This document shows, in pieces, positions 16,360-26,271 of a stretch of 64,000 nt of DNA. Under the pieces are notes generated by a model that saw only the letters and a list, made by a program, of their open reading frames with translations, searched no databases and was not told the origin of the DNA. The stretch lies in assembly GCF_963920925.1 (NCBI RefSeq), contig NZ_CAWUDI010000008.1:124001-188000 (forward strand), in the 5' to 3' direction. Within the stretch, counting starts at the first letter, position 1. Every line of letters starts with the position of its first letter. This DNA comes from Rivularia sp963920925. Lineage in GTDB: Bacteria > Cyanobacteriota > Cyanobacteriia > Cyanobacteriales > Nostocaceae. The translations under genes and the position numbers were made by a program.

Positions 16360-19300
16360 ATGTCATCTAAAATTTCGGAAGAATTAGGGCGTTTATTTGA
16401 AGTCGGTTTCAATATCGGAATTCTGGCTTATATCAAAGAGAAGCAGATAAACCACCGTTTTGGGAATTTGTATGTTGAGGAATTACAGCAGTTGAAGTTT
16501 CCTCAGATGCTCAAGCGTATTGTCAGTCAAGTTATCAGTACTCTTGAAAGAGAGATGGTACAAAAGTGGTGTACGTTTTATCTACAGAAAGGTTTTTTAT
16601 CTGGATTAAACTTTTTTGCAGAATATTTACAATCTATAGATTGGGATAAACCACGTATTATCTGTAAGTTAGAAATACTATATTATCAATGTCAATTTAG
16701 CGGTGATAACAGTATTGGAACTTATGAAGGTAAAAATAAAATACAGTGGTTTCAAGAACTTTTACGTCAGTTAGGTAATTTTAATTCAGATCAAATTGAA
16801 CGTATTAGCAAACAATATTTTTGGGAAGACTTAGATTTAGGTAAAAAAGGTGAGTTTGTCAATGCAGATACTTTGATGCTGCTACGATATCGCAAACAAG
16901 TAAGAATTGTCTGTGTAGATTTATCGGTGTTTTCGATTAAATCAAATCAAGAGGTGATAAATCTTGATTTTGTAGAAATTTTAAGAAATCTGCTAGTTAA
17001 AGATATCAGTTATTTACGTTCTAAAAGTGTTTTTTCACAGCTTCGTATCGATACACAGTCTTTAGGTTTTGAGTTTAATGACGATTTAAAAAAATATTTT
17101 ACTGCTTTTAAATATAAGGATAAAGAAAGCGCTAAATTAATTCAAGCTGGTGGTTATGCTTATAGTTTTTATAACTTTCTTAAAGAGAGAAATATCATTA
17201 ATAATGAATCAATAATATTTAATCCGGTTGGATATAGCGATAGAGGTGTAAGTGCTATGTCTGTTAACCCGGAGAATCTAACTGTTTTAAAAAATTGCTA
17301 TGAAATATATACTAAAGATTCTAGTATTCCAGAGATAAATGAAGCTCGCAAACAGGTTTTATATCGTATCAGACGTAGTGCTTACAGTAGTTTTATTAAT
17401 GGGAAACAGTTTGTTGATGCTCTTTTAGATATTCCGGCTAATAATACTACTACTGTAATTCATCAAGAAATAATTGAAGGCTTTTTCAATTCTGTAGGTA
17501 CGGTTTCTCAAGAATTGATGGATAAATTGGGATTAGCTGGAACTTTAGATTTACGAAATGCTCATGCAGAATTAATTAAAAGAGAGCTTATTTCCGATTC
17601 TAATTACATCTTTTTAACTGGTAATCCCGGTATCGGTAAAACAACTGCGATCGCCAATTTTCTCAAAAGTCATGTTGATGATGGTTTTCTATTCTTTTAT
17701 GTCAGCCCTCGCAAGCAAGTAAATTTAGATATCATTGAAAAATTTAAGCATAAAAATTCAGATAAATTATGCGATGACAGAATATTAGCTATTAATAGTC
17801 ATGGTAATTTAATTAGCGATAATCAAGGAGAATATACGGTACAGTATTTATCTAATCAGCGTCAGGGAGATTTTAGATTACAAACAGTACATTTTCGCGA
17901 TAGTCGTAATGTTGAATTACGTTTGCAGCGTACCGATAGACTTGATAGAAAAGCAGAAGATACCATTCAAGATGCGGCAAACAGCGATAAAGGAGTATTA
18001 AATAGTATCTGTGAGGCAATTTACACAATTATAGAACGTCAAAAATCGAATAATATTGTTGCTACAGCCTCAATTCAATCTCTGAAAAAAACAGCCGATG
18101 GGAACGATACTTTAAAGCATTTTGAGAAGATTTTTAGAAATGCTTATAACGAAAGAGAAGGTTTGGTTATACCCGAACGATTGAAAGCTATTTCCAGCAA
18201 AATCAAACATTTATTCATCATGATAGATGAAATAACTGGTGATGATAGCGGTGTTGAATTTTTACACCGTATCAATCAGATTTTAAAGAAATATGAATTG
18301 ACAGATTCTCAACATGGTTTCAACACCAAAGTAATTATTGCTGATGCTTCTATAGTCGATAAAAATGTTATCAACCAGCATCTTGCCGATAAAACACCGG
18401 AACCAGATAAAATCTACTTTCGCAAAACTTCGGAAATTTCCGAACCTCTTTCAATCGAGCATTTTGTATTCAAAGAATTACCATCTACACTCATCAATGC
18501 TAATTCTTATCCAGCAAAAACTTTATCGATTACATATAAAGCTATAGTTGAATCTTGTCAGTATGTAGAAAAATTTCAGCTTCAAGATAAAAATAGTTTA
18601 ACTAAAAGCTTACAAAAAGAAATTCTTCAAGATATAGAAGCTTTATTGAATTCTTCTGAAGTCGAACAAATTATAGTTTACATTCAAGATAAACAAAGGT
18701 TAGGGGAATTAATTGAAAAGATAGAGCGACAAAGAGAACAGTTTAAACCCTTTGAAGATTACATCGAAATTCACGCCAATATATCCGAGCCAGAAAAAGA
18801 GCAAATAAATCAATGTAAAAATGATGTCAAAATCGTTTTTATGACAGCTTCCGGAAGTAGAGGTTTATCTTTTCCCAAAACAAAACATATTTTAGTTGAA
18901 ATTCCTGGATTTGAAATTGAGAAAAACCTCATGGAAGTCATTCAGGTAATATATCGAGGGCGTGGAGACGATAAAATTGATAATCAAGATAAACAATTAA
19001 TATTTTACTTAGCTCAAAAGTCAGTTTACTATCAAGATGACTTTGAAAATCAACACATAGCTATACAAGAAAGCGTTTTATCTTTATTAAATATATTATT
19101 AATTTTAAAAGCTTCCATAAATACCAGAATATTTGGTTATGGAAATATAGGTAGAGAAAAATTTATTATCGTTCCCATTGGTGGTAAATCAATATTTACT
19201 GCTAGTCAAACATTTTCTACTCGGATAGCAAATCTAATCAAACAGTTAAAGCAGGAACAACGTAGAAATAGAAGCGATATTTTAGTAGAACAAGTTTATA

Positions 19301-20004
19301 CAAATTTAGAACAATTATTAGGTAGCGCACAATTTACCGTCAAGGATACCGTATCTTCCAATTATCTCGATTTATATAAAACTTTTAACAATAGCTTTGC
19401 CAGAATTTGCAGTAATTTAGATCAATTATTAGACTTCGGCAATCTTGAATTAGCTTATATCAGCGGAAGCTTATTAGTAGTACCAATTCCTAAAAATACT
19501 TTAGAAGAAACTTATCAAATGCGAGTGCTAGATATAGCCACTTACGCTAACGAACAATTATGGCAGAATATGCAAATAATTAGTCGTCGTAAATCTTATC
19601 CCGAAAATTTACGCTCTGCTATTAAAGATGCCATAGAATTAATTAACAAGCTTAAACAAGAAGTCGGTAAAACTCAAAAGCTCGAACAATTTAGTCAAAA
19701 TTCAGACCAATATTATGCTTTACCATTATTTACATTTATAAGTGGTGAAATACTCAAAGAATATTTTCAAAACTTAACAGAAGAACCAGAAGACAAACGC
19801 TTTCGCGATATTCTCGCTATTTATATTCGTTTACTTTATCCCGTTAATAATATTTTACCAATTGGTGATGGTTACAGAGAATTTCCTTTTGTACTTTTTA
19901 GAAGTTACAGTTTAGGAGAAATTAGAAAAAAGAGCTTTACAGATAAATATTTATTAACTTCTAACGAATTAAACGTACTCAATTTGATTCTTTCTAAAGA
20001 ATAA
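16360..20004 (+). CDS. 1214-aa P-loop SF2 helicase-like protein
   Basis: The first ~415 residues match nothing I recognise. A helicase/ATPase core follows: Walker A GNPGIGKTT (K427), Walker B-like FIMIDEI (D623-E624), IIADAS near 658 like motif III, IIVYIQDKQRLGELI near 770, MTASGSRGLSF near 830 like motif V, and QVIYRGRGD (862-870) like motif VI with arginine finger. The order fits superfamily 2, with a long insert between Walker A and B. The last ~145 residues form a separate module duplicated as a stand-alone protein at 6508-6954. It pairs with the 1007-aa gene just upstream. Expected activity is ATP-driven nucleic-acid unwinding or translocation; a role in anti-phage or anti-plasmid defence is inferred from context. 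Confidence 0.8.
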   Translation: MSSKISEELGRLFEVGFNIGILAYIKEKQINHRFGNLYVEELQQLKFPQMLKRIVSQVISTLEREMVQKWCTFYLQKGFLSGLNFFAEYLQSIDWDKPRIICKLEILYYQCQFSGDNSIGTYEGKNKIQWFQELLRQLGNFNSDQIERISKQYFWEDLDLGKKGEFVNADTLMLLRYRKQVRIVCVDLSVFSIKSNQEVINLDFVEILRNLLVKDISYLRSKSVFSQLRIDTQSLGFEFNDDLKKYFTAFKYKDKESAKLIQAGGYAYSFYNFLKERNIINNESIIFNPVGYSDRGVSAMSVNPENLTVLKNCYEIYTKDSSIPEINEARKQVLYRIRRSAYSSFINGKQFVDALLDIPANNTTTVIHQEIIEGFFNSVGTVSQELMDKLGLAGTLDLRNAHAELIKRELISDSNYIFLTGNPGIGKTTAIANFLKSHVDDGFLFFYVSPRKQVNLDIIEKFKHKNSDKLCDDRILAINSHGNLISDNQGEYTVQYLSNQRQGDFRLQTVHFRDSRNVELRLQRTDRLDRKAEDTIQDAANSDKGVLNSICEAIYTIIERQKSNNIVATASIQSLKKTADGNDTLKHFEKIFRNAYNEREGLVIPERLKAISSKIKHLFIMIDEITGDDSGVEFLHRINQILKKYELTDSQHGFNTKVIIADASIVDKNVINQHLADKTPEPDKIYFRKTSEISEPLSIEHFVFKELPSTLINANSYPAKTLSITYKAIVESCQYVEKFQLQDKNSLTKSLQKEILQDIEALLNSSEVEQIIVYIQDKQRLGELIEKIERQREQFKPFEDYIEIHANISEPEKEQINQCKNDVKIVFMTASGSRGLSFPKTKHILVEIPGFEIEKNLMEVIQVIYRGRGDDKIDNQDKQLIFYLAQKSVYYQDDFENQHIAIQESVLSLLNILLILKASINTRIFGYGNIGREKFIIVPIGGKSIFTASQTFSTRIANLIKQLKQEQRRNRSDILVEQVYTNLEQLLGSAQFTVKDTVSSNYLDLYKTFNNSFARICSNLDQLLDFGNLELAYISGSLLVVPIPKNTLEETYQMRVLDIATYANEQLWQNMQIISRRKSYPENLRSAIKDAIELINKLKQEVGKTQKLEQFSQNSDQYYALPLFTFISGEILKEYFQNLTEEPEDKRFRDILAIYIRLLYPVNNILPIGDGYREFPFVLFRSYSLGEIRKKSFTDKYLLTSNELNVLNLILSKE

Positions 20005-20271
20005 ATTTAGAGAATGTTTGAAATTTCATCTATAACCCGCATAGTTGAAACCGCTAGGTGTTTTCTCTAGCTCCAACCGCTTACTCTCCAAGAGTGACCA
20101 CTTAACAGTTACCAGTAACCAATAAACAGTTATTATTTATCGGTTAAATACAGCGATACAAGGAATAGACATACAGTTTAAAAACTCCAACCGACAATCT
20201 ATTCCCCATAATCTTTGTTCAATTTCCGATAAACTTATTAACTGCTAACTGGTTACTGGTAACTGATTCAA
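20005..20271. other. gap after the helicase gene
   Basis: Begins with TTAGAGAATGTTTGAAA, a decayed relative of the MITE end at 6954 and in the same position relative to the gene. Further on are short repeats of the CAGTTACCAGTAACC type. No gene. Confidence 0.5.
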
Positions 20272-20700
20272 CTACGGATTAGGAGCGTCAAAAGGTTTTA
20301 CGCCACTAAACTTAAGTTTTGCAGCACTAGGATTGTCACCAATTTTACGGGCAACAAAACGCACTTTATCGCGACCTTCGTTGACTTTTTCAGGGAAGAC
20401 ACCATCAGCCGGATGTAAGTACTGAGTTTCACCGTTAGGATAAATCCGGTAAATCTTGTAATCAGTAATTTTCATTTTCCGGAACATAGCGCCCAAAGCG
20501 ATGCCGTACTCTTTACGAGCAATTTCCAGCTTATTTTCGCCTTCATTCATTGTTGCAGCGCCACCAGTAGGCATTTCAAAAACCTGCTGCTTGGGGCTAG
20601 TCCAAGTAATCGCGTACTTCTCTTCTTCTACCGCTTTTTTGAGCAAGCCGCCGGTGCTGCCACCAAATAATGGAGTTTTTCCGGAGAGTGTTTCTGCCAT
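20272..20700 (-). CDS. psaD: photosystem I subunit II (PsaD)
   Basis: 142 aa from the ATG at 20700 (MAETLSGKTPLFGGSTGGLL), the conserved PsaD start; an upstream in-frame extension of 20 residues is not conserved and is left out. PsaD is a stromal-side PSI subunit that docks ferredoxin and stabilises PsaC. The basic ferredoxin-contact region (EYGIALGAMFRKMKITDYKIYR) and YLHPADGVFPEKVNEGR are intact. It is a single gene with its own promoter region at 20701-20790. Confidence 0.97.
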   Translation of the reverse strand: MAETLSGKTPLFGGSTGGLLKKAVEEEKYAITWTSPKQQVFEMPTGGAATMNEGENKLEIARKEYGIALGAMFRKMKITDYKIYRIYPNGETQYLHPADGVFPEKVNEGRDKVRFVARKIGDNPSAAKLKFSGVKPFDAPNP

Positions 20701-20795
20701 AATATATTCTCTCAACGTTGAAACGTTTTTACGGCATCCTAACACTCCAACGGCGACCATATTACGATTGCGTTAGGAACTTTAACAAATAATGG

Positions 20796-20875
20796 AAATT
20801 GGCAATTGGGCATTGGTAATTGGGCATTGGTAATTGGTAATTGGTAATACTTATGAGTTATGAGTTATAAGTTAT
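20796..20875. repeat. tandem ATTGG/AATT repeats upstream of psaD
   Basis: Repeated units of ATTGGTAATTGGGC type (about 20796-20850) followed by GAGTTATGAGTTATAAGTTA. These are short tandemly repeated sequences typical of heterocystous cyanobacteria. Confidence 0.7.
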
Positions 20876-20935
20876 GAGTTGAAAAATATCTACCCCCTCT
20901 ACCCCCTCTCCCCATCTCCCCATCACCCCATCCCC

Positions 20936-22945
20936 CTACTTCCCCACAGCCACCGACAATCTCTCCTCCTGACTGCCTTCAACACTCGGTACGGTGAAGT
21001 GAAATTTGGAGCCTTTATCTTTACCTGATGATTCTGCCCAAATTTTTCCTCCCCACCCAATGACTATCTGACGACAAATTGCTAATCCTAAACCCGTTCC
21101 GCCGGTGGTGCGCCTTAATGCTCCTTCTTCTTGATAAAAACGGTCAAAAACGATTTCTAAACGATTGGGTTCTATTCCTCTTCCGGTATCGGCAACTGTA
21201 ACTTCAACCATCTGATTGCCGTTGCGAGTTGCAATGATTGTAATTTCTCCTTGGGGTGGCGTAAATTTACAAGCGTTATCCATCAGTTTTGCTAGCACTT
21301 CTACTAACCAATCGCCATCTGCTCTAATCAAAGGCAAATTTTCTGATATTTCTGCGGATACTTTTGGTAACTCTTCTATTTTGGTGCGAGCGTTAATTCT
21401 ACTAACTGCTAAATCTACGCATTCTTGTAAAGTCAGTGTTTCTGGATGCCATTCAATTCGGCCGCTTTCTAAGTTGGAAAGAGTCAGAAAATCTTGAATT
21501 AGCTTCCGCATTCTTTCTGAATCGGAAAGCGCCGTACTCAACATTATTTCACGCAATTCCAACGGCATATCTGGTTCGGTAGCTAAGCTTTCTAAGCACA
21601 CTTGAATTGTGGAAAGCGGAGTACGCAACTCGTGTCCAGTAATCGCTATCAAGTTGCTACGAGTACGTTCCAATGCTTCTAATTGCTGATTAAAATCTTC
21701 TAAATTGGCGTAGGCTTCGGCTTGAATTAAAGCGGCTCCGACGGAAGTGGCGATCGCTGTTACCAAGTCTAGTTCTTCAGCTTGCCATTCGTGGGGTTTA
21801 TCGTTGCAATACTGTAATTCTATGATGCCTAACATTCGCCCCTGAAACCATACGGGTTCCATCAACCACGAACGAATAGAAAAACTTTTGACAAAATCCG
21901 CAACTTCTGGAGAATCAGCGACGCGAGAGTCTTCAAAAGTATCGGAAACACACACACCTTCCCCCATTTGTAATACTTCCTGAAATATCGGATTCTTTTG
22001 TAATTCTCTAGTTTGCCCCAAAAGCGATAAAACACTAGGGCTAATAAATTCATGTTCGATAATGGCGTTCTTATCTGCTGCTTGAGCGCGGTAGATTAAA
22101 CATCGGCTAGCTGCCAAATTTTGCCCAAGCTCCTGTACGGCAACTTCTAAGACTTCTCGCGGATTTAGCGATCGCCTAATTGCCGTACTAATTGAGTTGA
22201 CTAATCGTTCTTTTCGTGCTTGTGCGGCGATCGAGCGATAAGCTTTGTGTAATTTATATTGGCTGGCTTGTAAATAGGTAACTAAACGCTGCACGAAGGG
22301 ATTGGTATCGATGTCGCAAGCATATTCGCTCTTATCGTCTACAATCTGCTCGCTATAATTATCGCCAATACCAAAGCGTTGGCGTGCCTGCTCTACTTTA
22401 TCGGCTAATTCCGGACGATAAATAAGTATTTTATCTAGTAACAAGTCGGCCGCTTTGAGGCTTACACCCCTTTCAGCGGTCCAAATTCCCTCAAATCTCC
22501 TTGCCGTGTCCATATCAAGACTCGGAATTAATTCTGGAGATATTTCTCTTCTAAATATGGAAGTAGGATATTCTCGGCAAACTAAGCAAGTCGCATAATT
22601 AAAAGCAATAACTACCAAATGCCACTCTTGAGAAAGGGCATCTTTCGGCTCAAAAGCTACCTTTTCATAATGTTCGGAACTGCTACTAAAATCTGTTTCT
22701 GGAGCAGATAAAACGTATATTTGATTGCTGATTTGCGCCAGTCGTTGATACCGATGAGCTTCTTGACGGTAGAATCTTTCTCTTTGAAAACTGGCAATCA
22801 CTAAAGGCTGCTCCATTGTGGCAGCCAAAACCTGGTCTTCCATCGCGTGGGAGAGCGCTGTTAATGAAGCTTTAAAGTATATTTGAGGCCGCAAGTAGGG
22901 TAGTACTTGTAGCAAATCACTCAGCACGGAAGTCGAAATGCTCAT
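20936..22945 (-). CDS. sensor histidine kinase, DICT-GAF-HisKA-HATPase
   Basis: 669 aa from the ATG at 22945 (MSISTSVLSDLL); a GTG 13 codons upstream is possible. The N-terminus (YFKASLTALSHAMEDQVLAA and on) is a DICT sensory domain, usual in cyanobacterial light-signalling proteins. Next come a GAF domain (about 270-425; LNPREVLEVAVQELGQNLAA), a short coiled coil, HisKA with phospho-acceptor His in AITGHELRTPLSTIQ, and HATPase with N-box DNACKFTPP and G-boxes VADTGRGIEP and TTGGTGLGLAI. No membrane segment, so it is cytosolic. No response regulator is adjacent, so it is an orphan; the signal is unknown. Confidence 0.9.
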   Translation of the reverse strand: MSISTSVLSDLLQVLPYLRPQIYFKASLTALSHAMEDQVLAATMEQPLVIASFQRERFYRQEAHRYQRLAQISNQIYVLSAPETDFSSSSEHYEKVAFEPKDALSQEWHLVVIAFNYATCLVCREYPTSIFRREISPELIPSLDMDTARRFEGIWTAERGVSLKAADLLLDKILIYRPELADKVEQARQRFGIGDNYSEQIVDDKSEYACDIDTNPFVQRLVTYLQASQYKLHKAYRSIAAQARKERLVNSISTAIRRSLNPREVLEVAVQELGQNLAASRCLIYRAQAADKNAIIEHEFISPSVLSLLGQTRELQKNPIFQEVLQMGEGVCVSDTFEDSRVADSPEVADFVKSFSIRSWLMEPVWFQGRMLGIIELQYCNDKPHEWQAEELDLVTAIATSVGAALIQAEAYANLEDFNQQLEALERTRSNLIAITGHELRTPLSTIQVCLESLATEPDMPLELREIMLSTALSDSERMRKLIQDFLTLSNLESGRIEWHPETLTLQECVDLAVSRINARTKIEELPKVSAEISENLPLIRADGDWLVEVLAKLMDNACKFTPPQGEITIIATRNGNQMVEVTVADTGRGIEPNRLEIVFDRFYQEEGALRRTTGGTGLGLAICRQIVIGWGGKIWAESSGKDKGSKFHFTVPSVEGSQEERLSVAVGK

Positions 22946-24375
22946 GAATGTCGTTAAGGAGCCACAATCTGGATTTAAATCCACGTCACAGCTGCATTGT
23001 ACAAACTACAAGGGAATCTCAGGGCAGGCAAATTGTTGCGATTTGTAAACAATATTTCTGTAGGCTTCAAATAGCAGCGATAACGCAGCTGTATGGCAAA
23101 CAAATAAGATTGAATCCATGAAAACATTCTACCTTGCTGTTGAGTAATATTTCGACAAAAGAATCTATGACTACTTTGGAATTTCTATTTTTATACTTAT
23201 CTAAGTAGCGTCAGTTTTTTGGCCAAGTGTAAAACGCTCTATATAATCTTCTATAAATAAACATAATTCTTAAAATTGTACAGCTAATTTATCTGCGCTA
23301 ATTTACTATTTTTAGAATATAAAATGCTGTTCCCGCTACTTATTTTGTTAAAATAATTATCCTTTTTTATTTATCCTAACCCAAAATATAATTAAATATT
23401 CGTTTTAATGTTTCACGAAATGATTTGAAGCTTTTGTTTATTAAGATAATATTAATATCCTCAGAAGGTTTTTAAATAACATATTTGTGATGCTCTTCTT
23501 TATACATATTTTACCATGAAAACTGTCTAATATTTTTGAATAAGATAATTTATTAGTTAATGAATTTTGCGGTAAAATAATTATATACTAGTTAAGCAAT
23601 CGCACTTAATCATTGATTTTAAAGAATACTATTTAGGACTTAGGCAAAGCCCCCCAAATTAGCGGGGGGTTGGGGGCATTTAAACGTCTGAAAAGCTTAA
23701 TTTATCGTCGCAATTGCGTAAGTCCTACTATTAAATAGTCTCTTTCTAAACATTAACTTTCTTTATTCGTCTTTAAGTTCCTCAAATATCATAAAATCCT
23801 AATTTTAATTTGATTCGCTATTCATCTTAAATTAAGTGGTGTCTGTATATTATTTATCAGTTTTAAAAATTCGATTTAGAAAAACAATCGTTAATACATA
23901 CTATCTCTAAGTTAATAGCAACACTGAAATATACATAAAAATATTAAGTATATTGCATCATGTTAATGTTTCATGTAATATTGCTTTGTCTGTATTTCAA
24001 GATAGTTTAAGCAGTATTAAACAGTTTTGAAGTAATGCTTAGAGACATATGCTTATTTCCTTAAAACTAAGTCGGGAGTCAATATTCTTTATCGGCTTAA
24101 TTTTCGCGAAATAATCGGCAATGCTAGCAACAAATAGTTAAAGACTCGAAAAAGACTCCAAAGTATTTAACTTTAATTGCTGCTTAAATGTTCCTTCCTG
24201 TCTTATTATTAATGTAGATGCAGCTATTTAAGCGGTGCAGCAATCCTGCATTAAGGCAAAACAAGGCATAGCATACCTACCCCGCGAGAATAACCGTTCT
24301 GGATTTTCTATTCATTTAGAAAAGCAGGATCTATGCGAGGTTAATATGCTTTACTTCCCACAAAATTGGTGAAAC
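22946..24375. other. 1.4-kb AT-rich region without genes
   Basis: No credible reading frame on either strand. It holds one MITE (23634-23727) and otherwise AT-rich sequence. The last ~150 bp, with GCATACCTACCCCGCGAG and then AAAGCAGGATCTATGCGAGG, form a loose inverted pair (ATAGCAT..CGCGAG / CTATGCGAG) just ahead of the glycosyltransferase and may be its leader. Confidence 0.5.
23634..23727. mobile_element. 94-bp MITE, TIR TAGGACTTAnGCAA, 5-bp target duplication
   Basis: Left end TAGGACTTAGGCAA, right end TTGCGTAAGTCCTA: 14-bp inverted repeats with one mismatch, flanked by direct CTATT (23629-23633 and 23728-23732). The inside includes a CCCCCC...GGGGGG hairpin. It is the same family as 43141-43232. 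Confidence 0.85.
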
Positions 24376-25419
24376 ATGAGAATTGCTCAAATTTCTCCTT
24401 TATGGGAGCGCGTTCCTCCCTTTCGCTACGGCGGAATAGAATTAGTTGTCAAACTTCTCACGGACGAATTAGTTCGGCGAGGCCACTCTGTAACTTTGTT
24501 CGCTTCTGGTGACTCGATTACAAACGCAAAGTTGCACTCAGTTCACGATAAAGCTTTACGGCTCGACTCTTCTATTCAAGAGCCAGATATCTACCATCAA
24601 ATGATTCTCGCTGAAGTTTATCAAGAAGCATACGCCAATTTTGATATCATTCATTCCCACATTGGTTATACCGCTCTTCCCTACAGCGGTTTCGTCAAAA
24701 CACCCACCGTGCATACGCTCCACGGAGCATTTACATCCGATACCATCAAGATACATCACCGTTTTAGCGAGCAACCTTTAATTAGTATTTCCTCTTCGCA
24801 GCGAGAACCTTGCCTGGACTTAAATTACGTCCACACGGTTTATAACGGAATTGATACGGTTGTTTATCCCTTCTATTCTCAACCCGTACAGCCTGCTTAT
24901 CTAGCTTTTATAGGTAGAATGTCGCCGCAAAAAGGAGCGGTAGAAGCGATTAAAATTGCTCGTGCTACTGGTTTAACCTTGAAAATGGCTGGCAAGGTTG
25001 ATGTAGTAGACATGGATTATTTTCGAGAGAAAGTAGAACCATCAGTTGATGGCGAACAGATTCAGTACCTTGGAGAGATTTCCCATGACGACAAGGTAAG
25101 ACTCTTGGGTGAAGCAATGGCAACATTGTTCCCTATTACCTGGCGAGAGCCTTTTGGTTTAGTAATGATTGAGTCTATGGCTGCTGGTACTCCTGTAATC
25201 GCCATGAATTTGGGTGCCGTACCAGAAGTTATTGTTGATGGAAAAACAGGTTTTGTTTGCGACTCTACGGACAAAATGATTGAGATGATTCCAAAAGCTA
25301 CGAAATTAGACCGTCAAATTTGCAGGGAATACGTTGTCAGTCGGTTTAGTGTGGAATCGATGACTGACGGGTATGAGAAAGCTTACTCGATGATTTTGAA
25401 TTCGGGCCAATCTACATAA
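24376..25419 (+). CDS. GT4-family glycosyltransferase
   Basis: 347 aa with a GT-B fold. The N-terminal domain has MRIAQISPLWERVPPFRYGG and DIIHSHIGY; the C-terminal nucleotide-sugar domain has YLAFIGRMSPQKG and the E-x7-E type motif in PFGLVMIESMAAGTPVIA. It is shorter than most GT4 enzymes, with a compact linker near 135-160. Donor and acceptor are unknown. It is a single gene ending in a good terminator. Confidence 0.9.
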   Translation: MRIAQISPLWERVPPFRYGGIELVVKLLTDELVRRGHSVTLFASGDSITNAKLHSVHDKALRLDSSIQEPDIYHQMILAEVYQEAYANFDIIHSHIGYTALPYSGFVKTPTVHTLHGAFTSDTIKIHHRFSEQPLISISSSQREPCLDLNYVHTVYNGIDTVVYPFYSQPVQPAYLAFIGRMSPQKGAVEAIKIARATGLTLKMAGKVDVVDMDYFREKVEPSVDGEQIQYLGEISHDDKVRLLGEAMATLFPITWREPFGLVMIESMAAGTPVIAMNLGAVPEVIVDGKTGFVCDSTDKMIEMIPKATKLDRQICREYVVSRFSVESMTDGYEKAYSMILNSGQST

Positions 25420-25506
25420 GCTCTAAACTATAAAGGGATTATTGTTTTCTAATACAACTCTGACATTACTCGCAATTGCTGCAGAAGTATAATATGTTAT
25501 TACAGG

Positions 25507-25530
25507 AGTCTGCCTATAGGTAGACTTTTT
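25507..25530 (+). terminator. Rho-independent terminator after the GT4 gene
   Basis: Stem AGTCTGCC / GGTAGACT (one G-T pair) with TATA loop, followed by TTTTT; about 90 bp past the stop codon. Confidence 0.75.
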
Positions 25531-26271
25531 CACTGTAATATAGCTTATTAACGCAAATTGAAAATATCAAAGCCTTAAAAAAATTTCAATAGGTATTTAA
25601 GTTTATAAGTATATTAGAGGAATCTTGAATAGCATTATTTTATAGTACTTATGGTTAAAGTATTAAATAACGATTGTGACTTAGGCAATATCGGAATAGA
25701 TACTTTTTAACAAATACTAAAATACTAGAAAAAATCAATTTTTAATAATTTGGAATTAACTTAGCTTTTTATGGTATATATAAAAAAATGCATTGTTTTT
25801 CTCTGCTTAAGATAAAAAATAATGCTTATAGGTATGGTTATATTTGCTTTACGTACATATAAAAAAATATAGATAAGAATTATATAATATGTTTAAATAA
25901 TTTACGGTAATAGTTAATAGATAAAATATACCTTCGCCGACTTGCTCTATTAGTGTTAGCAACAGTCCGAGATAGTTATCGTATATCTATTTTTTAGAAA
26001 AAGAGCGCTTTCAAAAATAATAAGTACAAATTAACTGCTATTGATGGTTGATATTATTCAATAAGCATATTGCTATTTAGGATACTTTTTTAAATATACA
26101 TATTCATAAAGATTTTATATATTGGCTCTGCCATGCGTTCCCTTGCTCATCTGTACGCGACTAATGTTTTGACTCAATGGCTCAAACGAGTTTAAGAAAG
26201 CGTCTGTTTTTCAGATTGACGTATTCCTAACACAAAGCATACACCTACACCTGTACACGGAATTTTTGCTA
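25531..26271. other. AT-rich gap before the debranching enzyme gene
   Basis: About 740 bp, very AT-rich, with no credible frame or clear repeat. Confidence 0.5.

Noticed and set aside
22946..24375. Hidden gene or structured RNA in the 1.4-kb gap
   Set aside because: Both strands are rich in stops and AT; only a MITE could be supported.
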